Numbered from the stretch's first letter, positions 9,107-17,058 are shown. The stretch is 64,000 bases of DNA from Undibacterium sp049340185 (GCF_049340185.1 NZ_JBMPPC010000004.1:372001-436000), one strand, 5' to 3'. Program-made: numbers and translations. The notes: generated by a model from the sequence alone, not told the origin.

Positions 9107-9811
9107 ATGAGTACAGAAGAAAAAATGGTCGTCTACGGAACAGAAGATCTCTTGACCAGTTTATGCAATTCAGTCACACGCGTATTGAACGTGGCGACAC
9201 AAAGCAAGATTCATTATTCAGCTATGGTGCAGCGCGTAACCAAGATCGGCCTGAAACCTGACATCGGTTGCTTCGTCTTGTTTGACGGTGGATTTTCTGG
9301 TCTGGTCGTACTGAATTTTGCAGGCAACGCCGCCTTAGAAATTTATGAGAAATACATGCTGAGCATGGGCATGCCTAAGTCCGAACTCGCCTCCTCGTTC
9401 AGCTCTGACGAGGTCTCGAATATCCTGGGTGAACTGATGAACCAGATCGTCGGCGATTTCACCGGCAAGGTCCGCAGAGAACTGCAAACCAACATCACCC
9501 AGAACCAACCCAAAATGTTGGTGCTGAACAAACAAGTCATGCTTAGCGTCGACACCCCGCTAGACCGTCCCGAAATCCGCCGCGTCTCCTTCTTCACCGA
9601 AAATAATAATATTTTCTATCTAGAACTCGCCATCGACCGCACAGAATTCATTAAATTGCATGACTTCGACTCCAGCGAAATCACCGACCCAGATGCCTTA
9701 CTCGACATGCAACAAGCCAGTCAGGCCAACCAATCCAACACAACACCACCGGCAGCTTCAGCAGGAGGTGACGATGCCAGTGATGAGCTGCTAAGGTCGT
9801 TGGGGATGTGA
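9107..9811 (+). CDS. DUF3334 family protein (CheX/CheC-like fold)
   Basis: The 234-residue product matches DUF3334 (PF11813). The segment SNILGELMNQIVGDFTGKV keeps the E-x2-N-x3-G pattern of the CheC/CheX/FliY phosphatases, where Glu and Asn remove phosphate from CheY. A CheX-like role toward a receiver domain is therefore a reasonable inference, but untested for DUF3334. The C-terminal 30 residues are a low-complexity Gln/Ser/Ala tail ending DELLRSLGM. I start it at ATG 9107 (caggag 6 bases upstream) rather than the in-frame TTG at 9101. No flagellar or chemotaxis genes are nearby. Confidence 0.8.
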   Translation: MSTEEKMVVYGTEDLLTSLCNSVTRVLNVATQSKIHYSAMVQRVTKIGLKPDIGCFVLFDGGFSGLVVLNFAGNAALEIYEKYMLSMGMPKSELASSFSSDEVSNILGELMNQIVGDFTGKVRRELQTNITQNQPKMLVLNKQVMLSVDTPLDRPEIRRVSFFTENNNIFYLELAIDRTEFIKLHDFDSSEITDPDALLDMQQASQANQSNTTPPAASAGGDDASDELLRSLGM

Positions 9812-9859
9812 TTGCATGTGCCCAAGGTAGGCCCGTAGATAAATATGTATGCAATCAAC

Positions 9860-10105
9860 TTACCGCATGGGTGTAAGTTGGTTTCGCATCAAACTGAACA
9901 CATTATCAATCACAAACCGTTTAGCCTCACTCATCACATCTGCACGCAACGGTATGCCGAAGATTTTTACTCTGACGTTGGTTTGATTGATAGCAAAGAA
10001 TTGCTTGCTTCACTGCAGACGTATCAAACGATGCGTAGCCCAAGATCTGATCGAGGTCATGGCAGTAATCCGTTTTCAATTGTCCGCTAACGCTGGTTTT
10101 ATTTA
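9860..10105 (-). pseudogene. Unrecognised frameshifted gene remnant
   Basis: On the minus strand, one frame (about 10105 to 10010) reads LKTDYCHDLDQILGYASFDT and then breaks. A neighbouring frame (10009 to 9860) continues with natural-looking sequence, including VKIFGIPLRADVMSEAKRF and ending MRNQLTPMR before a stop. Joined by a single frameshift near 10010 they would give a coherent C-terminus. I do not recognise the family. It may be the tail of a gene cut when the neighbouring island arrived. Confidence 0.3.
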
Positions 10106-10390
10106 GCAAGTGCGATTTGTATTTGCGTCTATAGTCAGCAAGCTTTCATTTGTTTTCAAGATGCAGCCTGGCTGCCACATGGCGCAACTCCCATATCTAA
10201 TACCTTTTAGAATCTAAAATGATTCAGTGATTCGCAAAAAAATTCCCTAACATTTGTATTGCGACAGAGATAAAGTTGAACGAGCTCTACTTAAGAACAG
10301 ATAAGATCACCACAGATTAGTTTTACCGATTTTTTTAAAAGGATTACAGTTGTATTTCGCGGGATTGTCAAAATTTCTAACGAAAAAACT

Positions 10391-10500
10391 GAAAAGGACC
10401 AGCATTACTTATATTTTAAGTGATGTTAGTCCGTTTAATTTTAGCCACAGGCTAATCATTAAACTAGGTATGTTATTGTAATTAACAAAATGTTTAATTA
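10391..10500. promoter_or_regulatory. Cluster of inverted repeats in the promoter region of the methyltransferase operon
   Basis: Three nested or adjacent dyads lie here. First, an imperfect 20-bp pair (about 10391-10436, roughly 16 of 20 matching). Second, gtttaat/attaaac (10433-10439 and 10458-10464) enclosing ttagcc/ggctaa (10441-10446 and 10450-10455). Third, taattaac/gtttaatta (10479-10486 and 10492-10500), with one bulge. The heptamer gtttaat recurs in both orientations. This looks like an operator array or a structured leader 34-140 bases ahead of the first start codon. Confidence 0.5.
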
Positions 10501-10533
10501 GTAGAAAGTCAAACTGACTTTAACAAAAAAATA

Positions 10534-11823
10534 ATGGACCAGCTTTCCGATCATAATAGTAATTTACGAACGCTTTTCGATTCGTTGTTGTGTAACTTCG
10601 ATTCGTCGATCTTAAAAGCACAGGTTAATCTCGACCAAATTGATGTGGTTTTGAGAAGTGTCCTTAGCATCAAGGATATGAGACAAGCCGGTAGTTTCTT
10701 CACTGGCGACGAATTAGCCACAGAGGTTGCGAGAAGTTTCAAACTGCCGGTTGGCAATCGCTCGGTTATTCTAGATCCTACATGCGGCGCAGGGAACCTA
10801 TTAATTGCTTGCTCAAGACAAATAGACATACAAAATTCTCTTGTCGAAACACTTAAGCATTGGGGATTAGTACTACGAGGCTACGATCTATACCCCTCGT
10901 TTGTTGAAGCAACGAAACTGCGTCTAATTTTAGAGGCAGTCCATCGCGGGTGCCGCCCAGACTGTTCAATTGAGAAAGCACTTACGTTTTTTCCATTTAT
11001 CGAGATATACGATGCAACAAAGGTGAGCGCAGAGAAAGTCAAAGATGTTACCCATATAATAATGAACCCTCCATTCTCCATTTGGCCATCCCCTAAACGT
11101 GATTTTTGGCGCCCCGGAAAAGTCAACGCTGCTGGAATAATTTTTGAGCATTACGCAAATATTTTGCCTGACAACTGCGAAATATCTGCAATTTTACCGG
11201 AAGTGTTGCGCTCGGGAAGTCGCTACGATGGATGGCGCAATTTTGTAGAAAACCATTTCACAGGAGACATTCAAGTTGTTGGACGGTTCAATGCAAAAAC
11301 TGATGTGGATGTGTTTAAGCTTCAAGGAGTTATACGCAACTCAATGGGCACCATTGACTGGCATACTATTTCATATTCGCCATCGGTATCAATTTCCAAT
11401 TTTTTTGACGTTTCTGTTGGTCGCCTCGTTGCATATCGTGATCCAGAATTAGGGCCATCTTACCCATATATTCACCCCAAAAATGTCCCTCTTTGGAAGA
11501 CAATAATTCGGTTTGATGAACGACGTAAGTTTCAGGGCACTGTTATTTCTCCGCCATTTGTGGTTATCAGGAGAACCTCTAGCCCCCAAGACAAATACCG
11601 AGCATCAGGAGCTATTATTGTTGGCAAAGAACCGGTAGCAGTAGAAAACCATTTGATTATTATTAAGCCCAAAAATAATACAATTAAAGACTGCAATAAT
11701 TTATTAAAGATACTCAAATCACCGGAAACCAACGCTTTTTTGAACGACAGAATACGCTGTCGCCACCTTACTGTAGGTGCAGTAAAACAGATACCCTACC
11801 TTCAAAATGAGAAGAGTAAATGA
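10534..11823 (+). CDS. N6-adenine DNA methyltransferase
   Basis: The 429-residue product is a class I AdoMet-dependent adenine methyltransferase. Visible motifs: motif X-like QAGSFFTGDELA (51-62), AdoMet-binding motif I DPTCGAGNLL (81-90), motif II GYDLYP (116-121) and the catalytic motif IV NPPF (178-181). The rest (about 250-429) has no nuclease motif I can see. Its SPPFVVIRRTSS and later HLTVGAVKQIPY segments recall TaqI-type target-recognition regions, so it may bind its own site. No good Shine-Dalgarno precedes ATG 10534. The stop overlaps the next start (ATGA at 11820). AT-rich codon use sets it apart from the chromosome. It probably marks self DNA, or modulates the downstream ATPase/nuclease genes. 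Confidence 0.88.
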   Translation: MDQLSDHNSNLRTLFDSLLCNFDSSILKAQVNLDQIDVVLRSVLSIKDMRQAGSFFTGDELATEVARSFKLPVGNRSVILDPTCGAGNLLIACSRQIDIQNSLVETLKHWGLVLRGYDLYPSFVEATKLRLILEAVHRGCRPDCSIEKALTFFPFIEIYDATKVSAEKVKDVTHIIMNPPFSIWPSPKRDFWRPGKVNAAGIIFEHYANILPDNCEISAILPEVLRSGSRYDGWRNFVENHFTGDIQVVGRFNAKTDVDVFKLQGVIRNSMGTIDWHTISYSPSVSISNFFDVSVGRLVAYRDPELGPSYPYIHPKNVPLWKTIIRFDERRKFQGTVISPPFVVIRRTSSPQDKYRASGAIIVGKEPVAVENHLIIIKPKNNTIKDCNNLLKILKSPETNAFLNDRIRCRHLTVGAVKQIPYLQNEKSK

Positions 11824-14111
11824 ATCGTCGATTAATAGAGAAAAGACCATTTGAATTTTCTGCGCGAGTTACTCTGCAGTTAGGAAGAGAAAGCATTTCC
11901 AATTCTACAGTTGCAATATCTGAACTTATAAAAAACTCTTATGATGCGGACGCCGATACCGTCTCTCTTGATTTTCATCTTCGAGATTTTTCGGTATCGA
12001 CGTTAATAATTGAGGATAGTGGCAATGGTATGGATCAGAGCGCATTATTTTCAAATTGGCTAAAAATAGGAACTGATAACAAGTCTTTAATTGGGTATTC
12101 GCAAAAGAAAAATCGGGTGCTGACAGGTGCTAAAGGATTAGGGCGTTTAGGAATCGACCGTCTTTGTAGAAAATTAGTGGTTTATACCAAAACAAAGGGA
12201 ATGGAAACGGCGCTTCAATTAGACGTTGATTGGAAAAAATTTGAAAATACATCTTTGTCGCTATCGGACATCGAGCATGATATTTTCGAAGTAGATTTAC
12301 CAATTAAAGATAAATATGGTGATTTCTTTTGGGATAAAGAAAGTTCTGGAACAAGAATGGTTTTAATTGGCCTTAAGGATAATTGGGACGATTCATATCT
12401 AGATAAACTCGAAAATGAATTGAGACTATTGGTCTCTCCTTTCCAAGCAGAAAATGAATTCTCGATTAAGATTAAAACAAATCGTGGGAGTCAAAAAGCT
12501 GAAAAAGTAATTAATTCTGAAAAAATTCTGAGCGCCGCTCGCTGGAAAGTAAGGGCAGCAGTTGACGAACACGGATTCGTATCAGCTGTCTTCACAAATA
12601 ATCAAAAACAAATAGATATTAAACAAGAGAAAGTGGCTTGGAAAGAGTGGATAAAAGGGGCTGGTAACAGCCCACTTTTTGGTGCTATTGAATGTGAATT
12701 TCACTATATTTCACAAGATACAAAGTCCCACGAGATAATAAAAAAAGTTGACTTAAATTCGCGTGATCTAAAACGGTTCATGGATCTAAACCGCGGATTT
12801 CGTATTTACCGCGATCATTTTAGAGTTCGACCCTATGGTGAACCGTCCGGCAAAGGAGATTGGTTGGATATTGGCTATAGGAAGGCGCAAAATCCAAGTG
12901 GCCTAAAGCAAGGGAATTGGCATATAGGACCTAACCAAATTCTGGGAGCGGTGTTAATTTCCAGAGAAAAAAATGCTATTTTAAATGATCAAGCGAACCG
13001 AGAAGGGCTAGTTGAAAATGAGGCCTTTTTTCAACTACGAACTTTTATTTTGAAAATCATCGACACTTTTGAGATTTTGGCTCATAAAGATGCCGCTGGA
13101 GACAAAAACACTGATTTGTCGGAAGAGCTTGCCATAATTCTCGCCAAATCGAAATTAGCTACTGATGAAGCGGTTCAAAACATTAAAAAAATTATTTCGA
13201 CTACTAATCGAAAACCAAAAGGAAAAAAGAAACAGGCGTCAACAAAGGAAATTCTAAAAAAGAAATTGGCAGAGTTTGAAGAGGCGCAAGAGAAACAGCG
13301 CGCAGTAGAACTTCAGTATGTAAGCGCATTAGAATCTGAAAAAGCATATGTTGAAGAACAAAAAAACACGTTATCAAATTTAGCATCTCTGGGGATTTTA
13401 ACGATCTGTTTTGGTCACGAAATTAGACAACATTCTGCAAGGGCATCGACAGACGCTACTGAAATTATTGACAGTATCAGCGATGCAAAAATTGGAAGAC
13501 GACTAATTAATTTTGATGATTGCATCAATACTGCGCAATCGATAAGAAAAAGTATTAAATATATAGAAAATTTCTCTAGTCTTGCACTTAAAAATATTCA
13601 GCCAGATAAAAGAACCAGAAAAAAAATAAATATTCCAACCGTATTCAGATACGTTTTCAGTCTCATGTCTGAAACATTAGACACTATGGGTGTTCAATGG
13701 TCACTTAAGTTTCAAGATATTGTTGAATCCGATGTCAATGTAAACGCCTTTGAAATAGATTGGGAAAGTATAGCGATTAATTTAGTTACAAATTCTTTGT
13801 GGGCTATGGAGAAAATTCAGAGGGCTCACCGAATTATTCAAGTTGAATTTTCTGCTCTTGAAATGGGTCTACTTGAAGTGCGATTTAAAGATTCTGGATG
13901 CGGCCTGGAGCAAGGAACGGAAGAGCATGTGTTTCTTCCAATGCAGAGTGGCAAAAGGGATTTAACAGGAAATGTAATTGGTACAGGTATGGGATTGGCA
14001 ATCATTAGAAATCATGTTGTTGATCATATGAATGGTCAAATTACAGCGATTGCAAATTGCCAGCTTGGTGGTGCAGAATTTATTTTTACTCTACCGGTAA
14101 CTAAAAAATGA
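11820..14111 (+). CDS. Dual GHKL protein: MORC/Hsp90-like ATPase fused to a histidine kinase
   Basis: This 763-residue protein contains two Bergerat-fold ATPase modules. The N-terminal one has an N-box SELIKNSYDADAD (N39), DSGNG (66-70) and a glycine lid GAKGLGRLG (103-111), followed by an S5/transducer-like part with GFRIYRDHFRVRPYG and later NDQANREGLVEN, as in MORC/MutL-like ATPases of defence islands. A charged coiled coil (about 465-515) leads to a kinase half: H-box FGHEIRQ (H533), N-box INLVTNS (N654, N658), DSGCGL (691-696) and GTGMGL (721-726). There are no transmembrane segments, so it is cytosolic. It overlaps the methyltransferase by 4 bases and the receiver gene by 4 bases. I infer that the N-terminal ATPase senses DNA or a phage product and the kinase passes phosphate to the receiver. 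Confidence 0.85.
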   Translation: MNRRLIEKRPFEFSARVTLQLGRESISNSTVAISELIKNSYDADADTVSLDFHLRDFSVSTLIIEDSGNGMDQSALFSNWLKIGTDNKSLIGYSQKKNRVLTGAKGLGRLGIDRLCRKLVVYTKTKGMETALQLDVDWKKFENTSLSLSDIEHDIFEVDLPIKDKYGDFFWDKESSGTRMVLIGLKDNWDDSYLDKLENELRLLVSPFQAENEFSIKIKTNRGSQKAEKVINSEKILSAARWKVRAAVDEHGFVSAVFTNNQKQIDIKQEKVAWKEWIKGAGNSPLFGAIECEFHYISQDTKSHEIIKKVDLNSRDLKRFMDLNRGFRIYRDHFRVRPYGEPSGKGDWLDIGYRKAQNPSGLKQGNWHIGPNQILGAVLISREKNAILNDQANREGLVENEAFFQLRTFILKIIDTFEILAHKDAAGDKNTDLSEELAIILAKSKLATDEAVQNIKKIISTTNRKPKGKKKQASTKEILKKKLAEFEEAQEKQRAVELQYVSALESEKAYVEEQKNTLSNLASLGILTICFGHEIRQHSARASTDATEIIDSISDAKIGRRLINFDDCINTAQSIRKSIKYIENFSSLALKNIQPDKRTRKKINIPTVFRYVFSLMSETLDTMGVQWSLKFQDIVESDVNVNAFEIDWESIAINLVTNSLWAMEKIQRAHRIIQVEFSALEMGLLEVRFKDSGCGLEQGTEEHVFLPMQSGKRDLTGNVIGTGMGLAIIRNHVVDHMNGQITAIANCQLGGAEFIFTLPVTKK

Positions 14112-14752
14112 AATCTGAGAAAATTATTTACATCGAAGATGAACAAGCTTCAATAGATACATATACGAGATCTTTGAACCGTATATATGATCACAAATAT
14201 GACGTGATTCCTATAATGCCCAAGCAAGATATTTCGGACATGTTGAAACATCTAGAAAATTTTGAAAGTATTGTCTCGTACATAGTTGATGAACGACTGA
14301 ATCATACTGGGATTGCAACATACACTGGCTCAGAATTAATTAAAAGTATTCGATATCTTGACTCCAAAATTCCAATTTATATACTTACTAGCAATGCTGC
14401 GGAGATACCTGCTCATTTTGGTGACATCGAATTTGTTATTGATAAGCATGAATTTAGTAGTACGGAAGATATTCGAAATGAGCTAGCAAAAAAACTGTTA
14501 CGTCATCTAAATACCTATAACGATATAAAAAGTGAACGTGCAATTAGGTTGGATGAATTGTTAAAAAAATCTGTTGAAACTGAATTATCAGACGATGAAA
14601 AGAAAGAATTTGATGATTTAAATTTTTTAAGAACAAAATCAATTTTTCTTGAGGAGCAAGGGCCTTCAATCGAGTTGAGAGAGGAGTTAAACAAACAGAA
14701 TCGTCTCTTAAGTGAAATTGAAGCACAGTTAAAACTTATTGAAAATCATTAG
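14108..14752 (+). CDS. Receiver-domain protein without a DNA-binding output domain
   Basis: The 214-residue product has a CheY-like receiver domain in its first 120 residues. The acidic pocket is EDE (10-12), the likely phospho-acceptor is D61 in YIVDERL, the switch residue is T94 in ILTSN, and the lysine is K113 in VIDKHEF. The remaining 90 residues are helical and charged, with coiled-coil character and no helix-turn-helix or enzymatic motif. This suggests a protein-protein output rather than transcription control. It overlaps the kinase gene (ATGA at 14108) and the HNH gene, so cognate kinase-receiver pairing is very likely. The obvious candidate target is the HNH nuclease next door. Confidence 0.8.
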   Translation: MKSEKIIYIEDEQASIDTYTRSLNRIYDHKYDVIPIMPKQDISDMLKHLENFESIVSYIVDERLNHTGIATYTGSELIKSIRYLDSKIPIYILTSNAAEIPAHFGDIEFVIDKHEFSSTEDIRNELAKKLLRHLNTYNDIKSERAIRLDELLKKSVETELSDDEKKEFDDLNFLRTKSIFLEEQGPSIELREELNKQNRLLSEIEAQLKLIENH

Positions 14753-15368
14753 AATGTACTTTCCAAAATTAACTAGAAGAGTTGAGGCTCAGTACCACAT
14801 TCCAGGCGAAAATACATTTTATGCAGATTACACAAAAAACCGCGACATGGTTTCTGAAGATTGCCAATATCGTTGTGTGTACTGTGACATAACGTTGGAA
14901 GAGAATGGTGGTGAGGGAATGCAGTTAGACCACTTTAGACCTCAAAATCATTTTTCACTGTTAAAAACCCACCCGCACAATCTTTATTTATCTTGCGCCA
15001 AATGTAACAGATTAAAAACTAATGACTGGCCTTGCGGGAAAAATATTGGTGATCCGCCTTTTGTAGGTGCTATCGGATACATTGATCGATTTTTCCATGA
15101 TCCTCATGAGTATTTATTTGTCAGAGATGACGGATGTATAGTTCAGAAACAAGGGCCCATCAATTACATGGTAACAAAGCTATTACTTAACCGACTGAGT
15201 CGAACTCAAATCAGACGTAAAAGAGATATAGCTGAAAGAAAAAAAATACTTTCTGCACGCGTCACGAAATTAATGGAGCAATTACTTGAAAATATCGATA
15301 GCAATCCTGACGTGCGACAGAGACTCAAAGAAATTATCTTATTGCAGAAATCTTTAAACGAGCTTTAA
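14739..15368 (+). CDS. HNH endonuclease
   Basis: The 209-residue product is an HNH nuclease. Two zinc pairs, CVYC (46-49) and CAKC (86-89), bracket the catalytic LDHF (D64, H65) and the downstream N81 and N90 in NLYLSCAKCN. The arrangement resembles PtuB-like and other defence-associated HNH proteins. The C-terminal half (about 130-209) is helical and charged. The start is uncertain: TTG 14739 gives MKIIRMYF and overlaps the receiver gene by 14 bases, while ATG 14754 lies just after its stop; neither has a clear ribosome-binding site. It is the last gene of the operon and the probable effector. I expect phosphorylation or binding of the receiver to control it. Confidence 0.83.
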   Translation: MKIIRMYFPKLTRRVEAQYHIPGENTFYADYTKNRDMVSEDCQYRCVYCDITLEENGGEGMQLDHFRPQNHFSLLKTHPHNLYLSCAKCNRLKTNDWPCGKNIGDPPFVGAIGYIDRFFHDPHEYLFVRDDGCIVQKQGPINYMVTKLLLNRLSRTQIRRKRDIAERKKILSARVTKLMEQLLENIDSNPDVRQRLKEIILLQKSLNEL

Positions 15369-15558
15369 CAGGACTAATAATAGCGGAGCTATAGTAATAG
15401 TTTTAGAAAGCGCTTCGTACAGTGACACCTTGATATGCATGCTATCTCTTTCCACCTTACCACAAGCCATAACAATCTGGCATCTACAGCAAGCATTATT
15501 GATGTACATTTACATACGACTTTTTCGTTTGCACAATCCAACCTGAAAGGATTCTGGT

Positions 15559-16677
15559 ATGCGTTATGTTCTACGTCGCTGTTTTTTTCTGCTGGCTCTG
15601 GCGGGTGGTGAGGCCGGTGCAATTACTCAGTCGCTTGGGATTGCTGCGCCTAAGCAGGGTGGATCAATCGCGAATGATATGAACGCGGCTGGTCAGGTTG
15701 CTGTGGTGATTGAGGATGAAAAAGGTGTGCCGCATGCGGCTTTTTTTGATAAGGGCAAGCTGATCGTGCTGGATTCGCTGGGCGGCACAGAGAGTGAAGC
15801 GAAGCGTATCAATGACAAGGGCGAGCTTGTCGGTTCGTCGAACAAGAAGGACGGTAGCTGGACAGCGTTCCTCTACAGCCGTACCAATGGCATGCAAGAG
15901 CTGGGCACGCTGGGTGGTATCAATAGCCATGGCATGGCGCTGAATAACGCTGGTGCTGCGGTGGGCTTTGCTGATACGGCGAATGGCGACTGGCATGCGT
16001 TCTTGTATCAACCCGGGCAACCGCTTAAAGACCTGGGCACCTTTGGCGGCAAAATCAGCTACGCCAGCGGCATCAATAATGTGGGGCAAGTGGTTGGTAC
16101 TGCGACGACGCCAGATGGCTCGCGTCATGCTTTCTTTTATGATGCTGAGCGCGGCATGATTGATCTTGGGACGCTGGGCGGCCGCTTCAGTACGGCGACC
16201 GCGATCAATGACAAGGGGATCGTCGTCGGTGCATCCGAGATGAAAGACCGTACCTGGCATGCCTTTGTCTACGACGGCACACGCATGACCGATCTGGGCG
16301 CAATCATTGGCCGCGGCGACAGCTTCGCTACCGGTATCAACAATGCGGGCCATGTCGTGGGGACGGTACAACTGACTAACGAGCGTTTTGGCGACCGTCG
16401 TCTTTCCTTCGTCTGGCGGGATAATAAAATGCTGCTGCACCCAAGCGGCAAAGGTCTGTACCTGACGAATGCCATCAACAACGCAGGCCATGTGATCGGT
16501 GCGACCTATGACCGCGGCTTGAATGCTGCCACCATGCAGTCCAACGCCGTGCCTTTTGTTGACCTTGGCGGGACTAAAATTCTCAGCTTTAACCTGGTGA
16601 TGATGCTACTGGCTGGTACGGTCGTGATTTTTCGTAAGCGCTTCCGTGGATTGTTTTTCGGGAATTATGCGAACTGA
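15559..16677 (+). CDS. Exported HAF-repeat protein
   Basis: The 372-residue product has an N-terminal signal sequence (MRYVLRRCFFLLALAGG). It then carries about six repeats of 45-50 residues of the HAF type (probable extracellular repeat), each with a core like DLGTLGG, GINNAGHVVG and HAFLY. These repeats probably build a beta-propeller-like fold. The C-terminus has a hydrophobic segment (LSFNLVMMLLAGTVVIF) followed by basic residues, a layout reminiscent of sorting tails, but I see no PEP motif. Function is unknown; it is likely surface-anchored or periplasmic. The start has a good ribosome-binding site (gaaagga). GC content returns to the chromosomal level here, marking the right edge of the AT-rich island. 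Confidence 0.8.
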   Translation: MRYVLRRCFFLLALAGGEAGAITQSLGIAAPKQGGSIANDMNAAGQVAVVIEDEKGVPHAAFFDKGKLIVLDSLGGTESEAKRINDKGELVGSSNKKDGSWTAFLYSRTNGMQELGTLGGINSHGMALNNAGAAVGFADTANGDWHAFLYQPGQPLKDLGTFGGKISYASGINNVGQVVGTATTPDGSRHAFFYDAERGMIDLGTLGGRFSTATAINDKGIVVGASEMKDRTWHAFVYDGTRMTDLGAIIGRGDSFATGINNAGHVVGTVQLTNERFGDRRLSFVWRDNKMLLHPSGKGLYLTNAINNAGHVIGATYDRGLNAATMQSNAVPFVDLGGTKILSFNLVMMLLAGTVVIFRKRFRGLFFGNYAN

Positions 16678-16825
16678 GGGCGTACTGATTAGCTGAATGT
16701 GAAATATGAGCGTGCCTCCATTCGGTTGTGGCTTAGCACCTGAGACAAGGACTTCTAAAAACCCTCTGATCGGGGCGAGGCAATCAAGTAAGGTGTGTGC
16801 GTAAGTACAGAAGATAAAGTCCAAA

Positions 16826-16858
16826 AGCAGCAAGGTGCCAGCCTTGCTGCTTTTTTTT
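16826..16858 (+). terminator. Rho-independent terminator
   Basis: The stem agcagcaagg/ccttgctgct is perfect over 10 bp with a short loop, followed by eight T residues. It lies about 150 bases after the HAF gene, so a short untranslated or small-RNA transcript ending here is possible. Confidence 0.85.
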
Positions 16859-17009
16859 CAATGTGGAGAGTGGATACCGTTTGTGTACGTCCCGTTTGTG
16901 TATGTCCCAGCTCTGTCGAATTTACCAGTCAGGGTGAAAGGCTACCGATCGAATTTTTGCCTGATCCTTGGTTGAGCGTGACTCGATCATGATGCCAAAA
17001 TTTGTCTGA

Positions 17010-17030
17010 GAATGATCGTTCAGATCATTC
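17010..17030. promoter_or_regulatory. Operator-like palindrome before the DTW gene
   Basis: gaatgatc and gatcattc form a perfect 8-bp dyad around a five-base spacer, 29 bases before the annotated start. It has the size of a repressor site. No regulator is encoded beside it. Confidence 0.3.
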
Positions 17031-17058
17031 ATAGGCATGCCGACTCGATTGCTCTAGA

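Larger units (their letters stand above)
9812..10533. other. Intergenic region before the methyltransferase operon
   Basis: About 720 bases. The first part holds a minus-strand protein remnant (listed separately). From about 10140 the DNA becomes strongly AT-rich, with several inverted repeats between 10391 and 10500. The change in composition probably marks the left edge of the acquired operon. No transposase or integrase was recognised. Confidence 0.5.
16678..17058. other. Intergenic region with terminator and palindrome
   Basis: About 380 bases without a convincing gene. It holds a strong terminator (16826-16858) about 150 bases after the HAF gene and an 8-bp palindrome (17010-17030) shortly before the DTW gene. 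Confidence 0.4.

Noticed and set aside
9845..10090. Plus-strand 81-residue open frame
   Set aside because: No recognisable content; the minus strand in the same place reads more naturally, although frameshifted.
10534..11823. Methyltransferase considered as a stand-alone type IIG restriction-modification enzyme
   Set aside because: At 429 residues it lacks an N-terminal nuclease domain; the nuclease is a separate HNH gene in the operon.
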